A stretch of 64,000 nucleotides of DNA from Bacteroidia bacterium (GTDB lineage: Bacteria > Bacteroidota > Bacteroidia > Chitinophagales > Chitinophagaceae), in assembly GCA_030426665.1 (NCBI GenBank), contig JAUHYD010000019.1, positions 1 through 64,000 of the forward strand, in the 5' to 3' direction. Both the position numbers and the translations under genes were made by a program. Below, piece by piece: positions 26,449-34,922 of this stretch; the stretch's first letter is position 1, and each line of letters opens with the position of its first letter. Under the pieces are notes generated by a model. It was not told the DNA's origin. It made no database searches and worked only from the letters and a program-made list of their open reading frames with translations.

Positions 26449-27603
26449 TTATTTTTCGCTATCACTTGCAGCCGAGTCCACCACTGCCGTGCTATCGGTA
26501 GTGGTTGTTGCTTCAATATAAAGTTCTCCTTGGGGGTCTTTAGGTGTAACCGGCTTAGTTCCTCTCAAAGACTTGATGTAGCATGCCAGCTCCTGTATCT
26601 GCTTAGGAGAATAGTCGTCCTTCCAACTTTTCATACCCTTATCCTGCCAGCCGTATTTAATTGACTTGAAGATATCCTGAATGCTGCCACCATGTAGCCA
26701 ATAATCGTCCGTTAGATTCGGACCAACACTACCACCGCCATCTGTAAGGTGGCAAGCCGCACATACCTTTACAAATAGGTTCTGTCCTGCAACCAAAGTA
26801 GCCTGATCAGTAAGATAGGTAACCGTATTTTCATCAACGTTATTAGCTGATTTCGCCAGATAGGCTGCTTTATCTCGCTCACCTTGTTCCATTTCCGCAA
26901 CAAACTCCTCGTGCTGACTCATACCGTCATGAGAAATATGATAACGATATATGTAAATTACAGCAACCACTATTGTCAGGTAAAAACCATACTTCCACCA
27001 TGGGGGCAAGCTGTTATCGAGCTCCTGGATACCATCGTAGTTGTGGTCGAGCAATATTTCTTCTTCCTCTTCAATGGTAGCTGCCTTATTGAATTTATCC
27101 CAAAACCAACTTTTCCTGATAACTGCTTCTGCCTGAGCCTCCAATTCCGGTCTGGCCCGAATAACCTTCAATAGCACATTGATATAGAATATCAGCGCGA
27201 AAATGATAAAAATCTCGAAAGCGATAACGGAAACAAGTAAATAGAAATCACTTGCCAGTATTCCATCAATACTCTGCCCCCCTGCCACCGGCAAAGCATC
27301 GGCAGCAATGGCCTGCAAAGATGACATCAAGCCGCCTGCCAGCAACAGTATGACAACTGCTGTTGTAGACTTTCCCGAACGGTCCTTCCTGATTTTATCC
27401 CGCACTACCTGGCTAAGCTGCCTCATTGTATTGGCTAATACACCGATAATAAAAAGAAGTATCACCATTAAACTAACCAAACTCAACAGTGTATAGTTGT
27501 ATTGAGGACTCTTGTCCATCGGGCTTTGTACCGCATAAGTCACCACAGGAAACATGCAGGTTGCCAACGCTGAAATTAAAATTATCTTTCTTGAAGCTTG
27601 CAT
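26449..27603 (-). CDS. ccoP: cbb3 oxidase cytochrome c subunit CcoP, mono-heme with N-terminal membrane extension
   Basis: A 384-residue subunit with an unusually long membrane part: helices at about residues 5-25, 38-58, 82-100, 120-145 and 205-222. The CcoP N-domain signature WWKYGFYLTI precedes the last helix. One heme site is visible, CAACH at 281-285. Proteobacterial CcoP has two, so the second heme domain is missing, as seen in other Bacteroidota. The Ser/Thr/Ala-rich tail is low complexity. It passes electrons to the CcoN core. It lies 28 bases after ccoQ and nine before ccoG. Confidence 0.92.
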   Translation of the reverse strand: MQASRKIILISALATCMFPVVTYAVQSPMDKSPQYNYTLLSLVSLMVILLFIIGVLANTMRQLSQVVRDKIRKDRSGKSTTAVVILLLAGGLMSSLQAIAADALPVAGGQSIDGILASDFYLLVSVIAFEIFIIFALIFYINVLLKVIRARPELEAQAEAVIRKSWFWDKFNKAATIEEEEEILLDHNYDGIQELDNSLPPWWKYGFYLTIVVAVIYIYRYHISHDGMSQHEEFVAEMEQGERDKAAYLAKSANNVDENTVTYLTDQATLVAGQNLFVKVCAACHLTDGGGSVGPNLTDDYWLHGGSIQDIFKSIKYGWQDKGMKSWKDDYSPKQIQELACYIKSLRGTKPVTPKDPQGELYIEATTTTDSTAVVDSAASDSEK

Positions 27604-27631
27604 AAGAGCTACTGTTTGATTTAAAAAAATA

Positions 27632-27805
27632 TTACTCGTTTTCGCTTTCCGGAAAAGGTATCTGTTTCAATTCGTTGATATATTTCTTGTCTGCTCGCAA
27701 AGACCAGGTAGCCATCGCAGAAAAAAACAAGAAGAAAATAGCTAACGACATGAGTGGGTAAACCCCTATCCCCGTAATTGTCTCCAAATAATGTATGAAT
27801 TTCAT
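27632..27805 (-). CDS. ccoQ: CcoQ/FixQ small subunit
   Basis: A 57-residue protein starting MKFIHYLETITGIGVYP, with a single membrane helix at about residues 15-35 and a short charged cytoplasmic tail (ADKKYINELKQIPFPESENE). Size, topology and position between ccoNO and ccoP identify it as the CcoQ-type subunit, which stabilises the complex. It starts 11 bases after the ccoNO stop. Confidence 0.8.
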   Translation of the reverse strand: MKFIHYLETITGIGVYPLMSLAIFFLFFSAMATWSLRADKKYINELKQIPFPESENE

Positions 27806-27816
27806 ATTCTGATGTT

Positions 27817-29985
27817 TTATGGATTAAGTGCTGACTTTTGTTCCAATTTGATGTCGGTTCCTACTCGCTGCAGATAAGCAATCAGCGCTACAATCTCTTT
27901 GTTACTCTTAATTGTAATTTTATCTTTTGCCAGATTGTCCCTGATACCATCCGCCTGCTTCATTAAGTCCGCGTTTGCCACCTTGTCATAACCTTCATCA
28001 TAGGGTACGCCCAGGGTTATCATCGCTCTAATCTTCGGCCCGATAGATGCTGTATCTATATCATCCTTGAACAACCATGGGTAGTTTGGCATAATGGTAC
28101 CGGGTGAGATGCTCGAAGGTTCGTACATGTGGTTGAAGTGCCAGCTATCCGGATACTTACCACCTATCCTCGCCAAGTCGGGCCCGGTACGCTTACTACC
28201 CCACTGGAACGGGTGATCGTACACAAATTCACCTGCTTTAGAATACTCTCCATACCTTACCACTTCGCTTCTGAATGGTCGTACCATCTGGCTGTGACAT
28301 AAGTAGCACCCTTCACGTACGTAAATATCACGACCGTACAACTCCAACGGTGTATAAGGCTTAACACTACTTATCGTTGGTACGTTTGACTTAACCATAA
28401 ATGTTGGTATCATCTCTATAGCACCGCCTATGGCAACCAACACCAGACTCCAAACAAGCATCTGTACCGGCCTGCGCTCGATCCAGCTATGCCAGTGCTG
28501 CCTGCTGTGTGGTGTATATTCCTTGGAAAGCGGTGCGGCTTCTGCAGCTTCGTCCTCCAGTAAGCTACCGGCCTTGATGGTTTTGTACAGGTTGTAGCAC
28601 ATTATCAGTGCTCCTATCAGGAACAGCGTGCCACCAACACCTCTCATGGCATAAAACGGCTTCATCTGATTCACCGTATCCATAAACTGATACTTCAATG
28701 TTCCTTCAGCGGTAAACTCTTTCCAGGCAAGACTTTGCATGAAACCCGCCCAGTACATCGGAACCACATAAAACACAATACCTAATGTTCCTATCCAGAA
28801 GTGATTATTAGCAAGCTTTATCGAGTAGAGCTTAGTTCTGAATATCTTCGGAATCAAATAATACAGTATACCAAACGTCAGGAAGCCATTCCAGCCGAGC
28901 GCTCCTACGTGAACGTGTGCAATTGTCCAGTCTGTAAAGTGACTGATGGCATTTACATTCTTCAGACTCAGCATAGGACCTTCAAACGTTGCCATACCAT
29001 AGGCAGTCACCGCAACTACCATAAACTTAAGCACCGGATCTTCTCTTACTTTATCCCAGGCTCCGCGCAGCGTAAGCAAACCATTCAACATACCACCCCA
29101 TGAAGGAGCAATAAGCATGATTGAGAAGACCGTACCCAAAGATTGTGCCCAATCCGGCAATGCTGTGTACAACAAGTGGTGAGGACCGGCCCAGATATAA
29201 ATAAATATCAATGCCCAGAAGTGAATAATAGACAATCGATACGAGTAAACAGGTCTGTTTGCCGCCTTAGGCATAAAGTAATACATAAGACCCAGGTAAG
29301 GAGTAGTCAGGAAAAATGCCACCGCATTATGTCCGTACCACCATTGCACTAAGGCATCCTGAACCCCTGCATACCATGAATAAGACTTAAATAAGGATAC
29401 TGGAATCTCAATAGAGTTAACAATGTGCAACATGGCAACAGTAACAAAAGTGGCTATGTAGAACCAAATGGCAACATACAAATGGCGCTCCCTACGCTTC
29501 AGTATCGTACCAAACATGTTCCAGCCAAAGGCAACCCATACAACTGCTATTAGTATATCTATCGGCCACTCCAGCTCCGCATACTCCTTTCCAGACGTAA
29601 AGCCCAGAAGCAACGTAATTGCGGCCAACACGATAATGGACTGCCAACCCCAGAAATGAAATCTACTGAGCTTATCGCTGAACATTCTCGCCTTACACAG
29701 GCGTTGGAGCGAGTAGTAAACTCCCATGAAAATACCATTACCGACAAAAGCAAAAATTACGGCATTGGTGTGTACCGGTCTTACTCTGCCAAAGGTGGTG
29801 GGTGCCGACCCAAAATTCAGTGATGGATATACCAACTGAAAGGCAGCTAATATTCCGGCTAGCATACCTACTACGCCCCATATTATGGTTGCATAGGCAA
29901 ACATCTTTACGATTTTATTGTCGTAGAAGAACTTGTCTGTCTGCAATGCGACCGTACCCTGATTGCTATCAAATTCTGAATTCAT
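27817..29985 (-). CDS. ccoNO: Fused cbb3 oxidase subunits I and II (CcoN-CcoO)
   Basis: A 722-residue fusion of the catalytic and the mono-heme subunits of cbb3 oxidase, which reduces oxygen to water at low oxygen tension. CcoN covers about residues 1-475 with twelve or so helices; the ligands are His72 (low-spin heme), His219 (YGHN) and His269/270 (AGPHH) for copper B, and His357/359 (AHVHVG) for the hemes. CcoO covers about 505-722 with a helix at 508-530 and the heme site CYLCH at 560-564; PNYPWL carries the segment after the Met ligand region. The fusion is common in Bacteroidota and fixes a 1:1 ratio. It is the second gene of the ccoS-initiated operon. Confidence 0.96.
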   Translation of the reverse strand: MNSEFDSNQGTVALQTDKFFYDNKIVKMFAYATIIWGVVGMLAGILAAFQLVYPSLNFGSAPTTFGRVRPVHTNAVIFAFVGNGIFMGVYYSLQRLCKARMFSDKLSRFHFWGWQSIIVLAAITLLLGFTSGKEYAELEWPIDILIAVVWVAFGWNMFGTILKRRERHLYVAIWFYIATFVTVAMLHIVNSIEIPVSLFKSYSWYAGVQDALVQWWYGHNAVAFFLTTPYLGLMYYFMPKAANRPVYSYRLSIIHFWALIFIYIWAGPHHLLYTALPDWAQSLGTVFSIMLIAPSWGGMLNGLLTLRGAWDKVREDPVLKFMVVAVTAYGMATFEGPMLSLKNVNAISHFTDWTIAHVHVGALGWNGFLTFGILYYLIPKIFRTKLYSIKLANNHFWIGTLGIVFYVVPMYWAGFMQSLAWKEFTAEGTLKYQFMDTVNQMKPFYAMRGVGGTLFLIGALIMCYNLYKTIKAGSLLEDEAAEAAPLSKEYTPHSRQHWHSWIERRPVQMLVWSLVLVAIGGAIEMIPTFMVKSNVPTISSVKPYTPLELYGRDIYVREGCYLCHSQMVRPFRSEVVRYGEYSKAGEFVYDHPFQWGSKRTGPDLARIGGKYPDSWHFNHMYEPSSISPGTIMPNYPWLFKDDIDTASIGPKIRAMITLGVPYDEGYDKVANADLMKQADGIRDNLAKDKITIKSNKEIVALIAYLQRVGTDIKLEQKSALNP

Positions 29986-30009
29986 ATACTTTGAATTGAT
30001 GTTTTCTGT

Positions 30010-30168
30010 TTATTTTATTTGTTTACCTGATTCATCTTCGTACAACATGCGCATAGCGGCTCCGTCTTTATCGTCGTACTGGTCAGTCTTAACGCTCCAT
30101 ATAAATGCCGCCAGAAAAGCTCCGGCAACCACCATACTTATCGCAACCAATACAAAAAGTGCACTCAT
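30010..30168 (-). CDS. ccoS: cbb3 oxidase maturation protein CcoS
   Basis: A 52-residue protein, MSALFVLVAISMVVAGAF onwards, with a single helix followed by FIWSVKTDQYDDKDGAAMRM. The pattern F-W-A/S-V-K-x-x-Q-Y/F-D-D is the CcoS signature. CcoS is required for heme and copper incorporation into CcoN. It is the first gene of the operon and starts 29 bases downstream of the -7 box. Confidence 0.92.
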   Translation of the reverse strand: MSALFVLVAISMVVAGAFLAAFIWSVKTDQYDDKDGAAMRMLYEDESGKQIK

Positions 30169-30196
30169 CTCTTTCGGGATTATCTTTATTACGCAG

Positions 30197-30261
30197 CAAA
30201 ACTATTCAGGTAACAGGTCGTTATTCATGACTCCGCTCAATCGGAAACATGACAATAGTCA
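30197..30261 (-). promoter_or_regulatory. Promoter of the cbb3 operon with two FixK/FNR-like boxes
   Basis: The minus-strand -7 box is TAGTTTTG (30204-30197). The distal box TGACAATAGTCA (30250-30261) is a full palindromic match centred 51.5 bases above the T of the -7 box. The proximal TGACTCCGCTCA (30228-30239) has one mismatch and is centred at 29.5. The box core is identical to that of the hmgA operon. Confidence 0.7.
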
Positions 30262-30367
30262 TATTTATCATTCAGCGTAAAATCCAAAGGGAATTACCAT
30301 TATCTAAAGTTGAAATTGGCAGTAAATCGGATGTCATCATCAGGGGAATATTTGACAGATCAAACAA

Positions 30368-30580
30368 CTATCGAGCGTTCACTTTAACTATATCATCTAT
30401 CTGACACGGGCGATAACGAACCTCCCGCTTACCCGACGCCGTCTCGATGTACCATATACAATCGACCACATCTGCCATGTAGTTGTTTGTATTCACATCA
30501 TAATGCTGACCACGAACTACCATGGCAGGGCCTCCGTCCAGTAAACGCACCTTATCTCCGGGTTCAAAATGCACATTCAT
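30368..30580 (-). CDS. Small YodC-like (DUF2158) protein
   Basis: A 70-residue cytosolic protein, FEPGDKVRLLDGGPAMVV at the N-terminus and a VDCIWYIETASGKR segment later. The GD-V-L-GGP-M-V then C-W-Y/F pattern matches the small DUF2158/YodC proteins of unknown function. Its promoter has a -7 box 16 bases upstream and a FixK/FNR-like box at the activating position, so it is probably expressed together with the cbb3 oxidase. It lies between the cbb3 operon and a divergent small gene. Confidence 0.7.
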   Translation of the reverse strand: MNVHFEPGDKVRLLDGGPAMVVRGQHYDVNTNNYMADVVDCIWYIETASGKREVRYRPCQIDDIVKVNAR

Positions 30581-30595
30581 AATTATTACTTTCTA

Positions 30596-30660
30596 CAAAA
30601 GTACCCTGCTCCCCGGGCTAATTCTTTGATAGGGGTCATGCTGTATATTGTTTGTAGTCA
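30596..30660 (-). promoter_or_regulatory. Promoter of the DUF2158 gene with two FixK/FNR-like boxes
   Basis: The minus-strand -7 box is TACTTTTG (30603-30596). The proximal box TGATAGGGGTCA (30627-30638) is a full TGAY-N4-RTCA match centred 29.5 bases above the T. The distal TGTTTGTAGTCA (30649-30660) has one mismatch, centred at 51.5. Confidence 0.65.
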
Positions 30661-30722
30661 GAATTTCTTGAGTTTCACTATAGACACCCGACAAACCAAA
30701 ATCAACAACAACGTAACAATGC

Positions 30723-30787
30723 AAATCATTATCACTTACCGTACTGACCACGGTCATGATGTCGGCTGTGCCATCAAGTTACTTTTG
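30723..30787 (+). promoter_or_regulatory. Promoter of the 127-residue gene with FixK/FNR-like box
   Basis: The -7 box is TACTTTTG (30780-30787). The proximal box TGACCACGGTCA (30745-30756) is a full match centred 29.5 bases above the T. At the distal position only one half is kept (ATCA at 30731-30734). Confidence 0.65.
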
Positions 30788-30803
30788 TCAAAAATTAAAT
30801 ACC

Positions 30804-31187
30804 ATGAAAAAAACAAACATTTCACACGTCAACAACGAGCACAATCGTTGGTTAAGAAGCTTGAATTTTTACAAAACAGAAATTAGTATCCTGAAAGGGC
30901 TGTTAACGGAAATCGCCGGAAAAAATACCGGTAGCGAAGTAGCGATGGATGTAGAGCATTTCGAAAACCAGTTTAAGATTCAGAACGAAAACATCGATGT
31001 ACTGGCACACGACATTCATGCAAACATTCATGCAATCAGCACGCAAGTTCAAGGTTCAAGTGCCGGATACATTGACGACAAATTGGTTGAAGAACATGCT
31101 GCTTTAGGCGAAAGATACCTGTCTGAAGAAGTGACCGTAAGAGAACTGACACAAGAATTTCGGAAGTTTGCAGAAAAGTGGATGTAA
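30804..31187 (+). CDS. Helical protein of unknown function, co-regulated with cbb3 genes
   Basis: A 127-residue cytosolic protein predicted to be almost wholly helical (FYKTEISILKGLLTEIAGKN, then FENQFKIQNENIDVLAHDIHANIHAI), ending FRKFAEKWM. The frame extends upstream to 30756, but the -7 box at 30780-30787 lies inside that extension, so the ATG at 30804 is the real start. Several His and acidic residues (VEHFENQF, AHDIHANIH) could bind a metal, but no known motif is seen. I do not recognise the family. Its promoter has a full FixK/FNR-like box, so a role under low oxygen is likely (inference). Confidence 0.7.
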   Translation: MKKTNISHVNNEHNRWLRSLNFYKTEISILKGLLTEIAGKNTGSEVAMDVEHFENQFKIQNENIDVLAHDIHANIHAISTQVQGSSAGYIDDKLVEEHAALGERYLSEEVTVRELTQEFRKFAEKWM

Positions 31188-31224
31188 CCTTCAGAAGACA
31201 ATCTGAAAATCTAATAAATATTTC

Positions 31225-31262
31225 ACGTAAAAAAGGTTCCGAAATCGGAACCTTTTTTACGT
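31225..31262. terminator. Bidirectional terminator
   Basis: A perfect inverted repeat of 18 bases per arm around two A's, with A6 and T6 runs on the two arms. It lies between the convergent gene ending at 31187 and ccoI ending at 31286. Confidence 0.9.
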
Positions 31263-31285
31263 CTAACTCAATTTTCCAATTTCGT

Positions 31286-33745
31286 CTAAGAATTAACCTC
31301 ACTTAAACGCAACCCCTGACGATAAGCGATTAAGCTACTAACACCTGTCGTAATTATAACTATGCTAATAGTACTGCACGGCATCAATATAGCCGCAATC
31401 ACGGGCGTCAAGACACCCATCATTGCAAGATACAGACCTATCACGTTATAAACGACGGACACGACGAAACTCAGTTTCATTACAGCGCCTGAGGCAGTAG
31501 CCAACTTTAAAATAGCAGGTAACTGCTCCAGTCGCTTCGCATCAAGTATTGCATCACACGACGGGGTAAAATTATTGACATCATCAGCAAGGGTTATGCC
31601 TACATTACTTTGCTGCAAAGCTCCTGCATCATTGAGCCCATCCCCTATCATTATTACCCTCCTACCCGACCGCTGCAACCTATCTATATAGTTCAGCTTG
31701 TCAACTGGCTGCTGGCTAAACAGTAGCCTGCTATCCTGCCCGAATACACGCTCAACATCTTCTCGTTGCCTGTCATTGTCTCCTGAAAGTAAAGAAAGCT
31801 GAAATCTATTTTTCAGATTAGCCAACACAGACGATACATTTTTCCTAAACGCCGGCTTGATTACAAATGCAGTTACAGCATCACCAATTCTTGCATAAAC
31901 TGCCGGGTGTGTTGTTCCTGTCTCCGGCTCAATAACACCTACGTACTTCCCGGAACCTACCAACACCAGCTTCTCATCGACAACAGCCTCGACACCCTGC
32001 CCCGGAACCTCTTTCCATTGCCCGAATATCAACTTCTTTCGCTCACCCAGCCACTGAATGATGGCCCGGCTATACGGGTGTGTGCTCTGCGATGCCACTG
32101 TATATAACATGTCTTTCTCCTGCTCAGAAAGCTGATGCCCATGTGCGACAACCTCTGCAGCACCATGTGTAATGGTACCCGTCTTGTCAAAAACAATACT
32201 GTCCGATTTTCCCAATTGCTCGATCACCGTTGCATCACGCAAAAACATCCCATTGTTACTGAGTATGCGCATTATATTGCCATTAGTAAATGTAGCTGAA
32301 AGCAGCAAAGCGCAAGGACAGGCAATAATCAGCATGGCAGAAACGCTGTCAACAATCATTGAAGGGTCAAAATACCACCAATATACTGCTGTAGCAGCTG
32401 CCAGTACAAACAAGATAACGGTAAAATACTTGCTCAGCTTATGTACAACACTTTCATTGTCATTGTCAGACTCCTTGTCCTTTTTGAAGGCATGATGATT
32501 CCACAATGAAGTCAGGTAACTACCGGCAACAGGCTTTATCACCTGTATCGTAATCTGTTCTCCCGTCTGTTTGCCCCCGGCATATATCTTTTCATTTGCA
32601 GCTACACTCACCGGCTCACTCTCCCCGGTAACAAAGCTGTAATCTATTCTTGCAACTCCGCGCAACAACACAGAATCTGCCGGAATCAGCTCGTCATGAT
32701 GCAGCTGCACTACGTCCTTCTCTTTCAGGTCCTGCAACTTCTTACTAACAACGCCATCCTTCGTGACAACATTTACAGCTATTGGAAAGTACGATTTGTA
32801 GTCCCGGGTAAAGGACAAAGACTTGTAGGTGCGCTCCTGTACCAACCTTCCGACCAACATAAAAAACACAATGCCGCTCATGCTATCTAGGTATCCGGCC
32901 CCTACATTCCACCCGATTTCGTATACACTCCTGACAAACGTGATTATGATTGCCAGCGCAATGGGTGCATCTATATTCAACGTACGTTGACGCAGCCCCT
33001 TCCATGCAGTAACAAAAAACTCAGACGCAGCATAAAAAAATACCGGAAGAGCCAACAATAGGTTCAGATAGCGAAACAAGCTCGTATACTGCTCTTCGAT
33101 ACCCGTCCTTTGGGACAAGTACTCCGGAAAACTCATCATCATGATATTCCCGAAACAGAACCCTGCCACACCCAACTTATAAATCCTTTGTTTGTTATAC
33201 GTCTTCGTTTGTTGCTTACTGGTATCATCCAGACTGATGTAGGGCTCATACCCTATTGTCGCCAGCAGCTCTACAATTTTACGCAAGCTAATACGGCTGC
33301 GCGAAAAATGAATCGTAACCTCTTTGGTGCTGAAGTTGAGTCTACTTTCAGAAATACCCTCATTTAAACGGTTAAGATGTTCCAGCAACCACATGCATGA
33401 AGTACAGTGAACACCAGGGATGTAAAATGTCACAATAGTATGGTCACCATTTGTAAACTTGTACAGCTGGTCTGCAATTTCTTCATTATCAAGATAGGAA
33501 AACTTGTCGTTTCTGATGGCTTTAACCTGTGCCAGACCAGGATGAGATTGCAGCGTGTAATAATCGCAAAGCCCGTTTTCGTTGATAATCTCGTAAACCA
33601 GCTTACACCCATCGCAGCAAAACGCTTTATCGTCAATACTTATGGCATCGGACGAGCAGGGAATACCGCAATGGTAACATAGTGTCTCCGTTGCGGTTTT
33701 AGGTTCATTTTTTACATATGCTTTATCAATAGTTACTGCCGGCAT
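31286..33745 (-). CDS. ccoI: Copper P1B-type ATPase CcoI (FixI)
   Basis: An 819-residue copper-exporting ATPase that supplies copper for cbb3 oxidase assembly. The N-terminus has a CYHCG...CCDGC zinc-finger-like ATPase_N domain (residues 23-47) and an HMA domain with CTSC at 114-117. TGES is at 373-376, the membrane metal site CPC at 476-478, the phosphorylated Asp520 in DKTGT, and GDGLNDAGAL further on. The combination of this N-domain with CPC is diagnostic for the CcoI/FixI subfamily. The start lies within the end of the upstream gene (20-base overlap), so the two are translationally coupled. The operon promoter has FixK/FNR-like boxes. Confidence 0.94.
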   Translation of the reverse strand: MPAVTIDKAYVKNEPKTATETLCYHCGIPCSSDAISIDDKAFCCDGCKLVYEIINENGLCDYYTLQSHPGLAQVKAIRNDKFSYLDNEEIADQLYKFTNGDHTIVTFYIPGVHCTSCMWLLEHLNRLNEGISESRLNFSTKEVTIHFSRSRISLRKIVELLATIGYEPYISLDDTSKQQTKTYNKQRIYKLGVAGFCFGNIMMMSFPEYLSQRTGIEEQYTSLFRYLNLLLALPVFFYAASEFFVTAWKGLRQRTLNIDAPIALAIIITFVRSVYEIGWNVGAGYLDSMSGIVFFMLVGRLVQERTYKSLSFTRDYKSYFPIAVNVVTKDGVVSKKLQDLKEKDVVQLHHDELIPADSVLLRGVARIDYSFVTGESEPVSVAANEKIYAGGKQTGEQITIQVIKPVAGSYLTSLWNHHAFKKDKESDNDNESVVHKLSKYFTVILFVLAAATAVYWWYFDPSMIVDSVSAMLIIACPCALLLSATFTNGNIMRILSNNGMFLRDATVIEQLGKSDSIVFDKTGTITHGAAEVVAHGHQLSEQEKDMLYTVASQSTHPYSRAIIQWLGERKKLIFGQWKEVPGQGVEAVVDEKLVLVGSGKYVGVIEPETGTTHPAVYARIGDAVTAFVIKPAFRKNVSSVLANLKNRFQLSLLSGDNDRQREDVERVFGQDSRLLFSQQPVDKLNYIDRLQRSGRRVIMIGDGLNDAGALQQSNVGITLADDVNNFTPSCDAILDAKRLEQLPAILKLATASGAVMKLSFVVSVVYNVIGLYLAMMGVLTPVIAAILMPCSTISIVIITTGVSSLIAYRQGLRLSEVNS

Positions 33746-34280
33746 TAATACTCTTTTGGGCCTCTATTACTTTCGGTATCAGGTAGTTGCTTTCTAGCAA
33801 GAACAACTCTGTGAGACCACTCTCTATAAGTGCCATGTGATTCCTTAAAATGCGATATTCTTCCGGATACATTGTCTCTGAATAAAGCGGGAGTGCAACA
33901 ATTTGTAGCCTGTCCAGTATCTTTTTTATCTCAGACAAAGACCCTTGCAGTTCCATGACATGCATATCATGACTGATTTTACAGCCTCCCTTACAGCCGG
34001 TACAGTCGTGGTTTGTCGCCACTTTTTCTGACAGAGACTGTATGTATGGTGTGTACTTATCAATTCTTCCCGTAATAAAGCGGCGAACAGCCCTTATCAA
34101 CTCCTTAGAAAGTAATATATACTGTGAGGCAGATTGCTGTATTTCCATATCGGTCAGTCGTTCTGCATGTTCGAGTGATTTGTCGCACAACGCAGCCAGA
34201 TCTGAATAACTGCCTTTACTCAACTGCTCTATGACCTCCGGAAGTGTTGCTTCGCTATATTTATAGTACACATTGGACAT
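33726..34280 (-). CDS. Helical protein with Cys cluster, coupled to ccoI
   Basis: A 184-residue, mostly helical cytosolic protein that I do not recognise. Its distinguishing mark is HDCTGCKGGCKISHDMH at about residues 91-107, with three Cys (C-x2-C-x3-C) and three His, which could hold a metal or iron-sulfur centre. The rest has long amphipathic helices. The gene overlaps ccoI by 20 bases and shares its promoter, so a role in copper handling, cbb3 assembly or redox sensing is the best guess. It is not a hemerythrin by the usual H-HxxxE pattern. Confidence 0.65.
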   Translation of the reverse strand: MSNVYYKYSEATLPEVIEQLSKGSYSDLAALCDKSLEHAERLTDMEIQQSASQYILLSKELIRAVRRFITGRIDKYTPYIQSLSEKVATNHDCTGCKGGCKISHDMHVMELQGSLSEIKKILDRLQIVALPLYSETMYPEEYRILRNHMALIESGLTELFLLESNYLIPKVIEAQKSINAGSNY

Positions 34281-34300
34281 AATTTACTCCCTATTTTGTT

Positions 34301-34365
34301 CAAAAGTATGTTCTTGCAGAAACGCAATTACTGATTCGGAATATTTCGAATCATGATTTACGTCA
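34301..34365 (-). promoter_or_regulatory. Promoter of the ccoI operon with FixK/FNR-like box
   Basis: The minus-strand -7 box is TACTTTTG (34308-34301). The distal box TGATTTACGTCA (34354-34365) is a full match centred 51.5 bases above the T. The proximal position (34332-34343) keeps only one half (TGAT) but is part of a nearly perfect 22-base palindrome, 34332-34353, with arms TGATTCG and CGAATCA. Confidence 0.65.
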
Positions 34366-34430
34366 GGAAATTGGAGAGAATATTAGTTGTATCTATGTAA
34401 AAACACCCTAAACGCAAACGTCACTAATTT

Positions 34431-34922
34431 TTAGTGACACTTAAAATACTCAAACGGCTCATTACAGTCTTCACAGCGGTATAATGCTTTGCAAGCCGTA
34501 GCGCCAAACCTCGTAACGATGGAAGTATTGTCGGAATTGCACAATGGGCACAGTATAACATTATCTGAGAAATTGCCTTTATTGCAGGAAGAATGAAGGG
34601 GAGGTGCTATACCGTAGTCCTTCAACTTTTTCTTTGCCGCGTCGGTCATCCAGTCCGTTGCCCATGCGGGACTATCCACCAGCTTTACGGATACCGATGG
34701 CACACCCTTCATTTCAAGCGTCATTTTTATATCCTGGGCTATTAACCCCATGGCCGGGCAACCGGAATATGTCGGCGTTATTATTACTTCACACCCTTCG
34801 TCAGTCATTACCACATCTCGTAGCATTCCCATCTCCTGAATGCTAACCACCGGAATTTCAGGGTCCGGTATCTCTGAAAGCATTTCAAATATGTCATCTT
34901 TAGAAAAGCTACTTACTACCAT
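34431..34922 (-). CDS. paaD: Phenylacetyl-CoA epoxidase subunit PaaD
   Basis: A 163-residue protein of the MIP18/DUF59 type with a C-terminal zinc ribbon. The N part has EIPDPEIPVVSIQEMGMLRDV and PTYSGCPAMGLI; the C part has CPLCNS and CEDCNEPFEYFKC. PaaD is thought to help assemble the iron centre of the PaaABC(E) oxygenase. It is the last gene of the hmgA-hpd-paaABCD operon and overlaps paaC by seven bases. A weak hairpin (GTCACTAA with TTAGTGAC) covers its stop codon. Confidence 0.92.
   Translation of the reverse strand: MVVSSFSKDDIFEMLSEIPDPEIPVVSIQEMGMLRDVVMTDEGCEVIITPTYSGCPAMGLIAQDIKMTLEMKGVPSVSVKLVDSPAWATDWMTDAAKKKLKDYGIAPPLHSSCNKGNFSDNVILCPLCNSDNTSIVTRFGATACKALYRCEDCNEPFEYFKCH

Noticed and set aside
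30756-30803. Longer start for the 127-residue protein
   Set aside because: The -7 box at 30780-30787 lies within this extension.
34422-34440. Hairpin GTCACTAA/TTAGTGAC as terminator of the paa operon
   Set aside because: It overlaps the paaD stop codon and has no T tract on the minus strand, so I only mention it in the gene entry.
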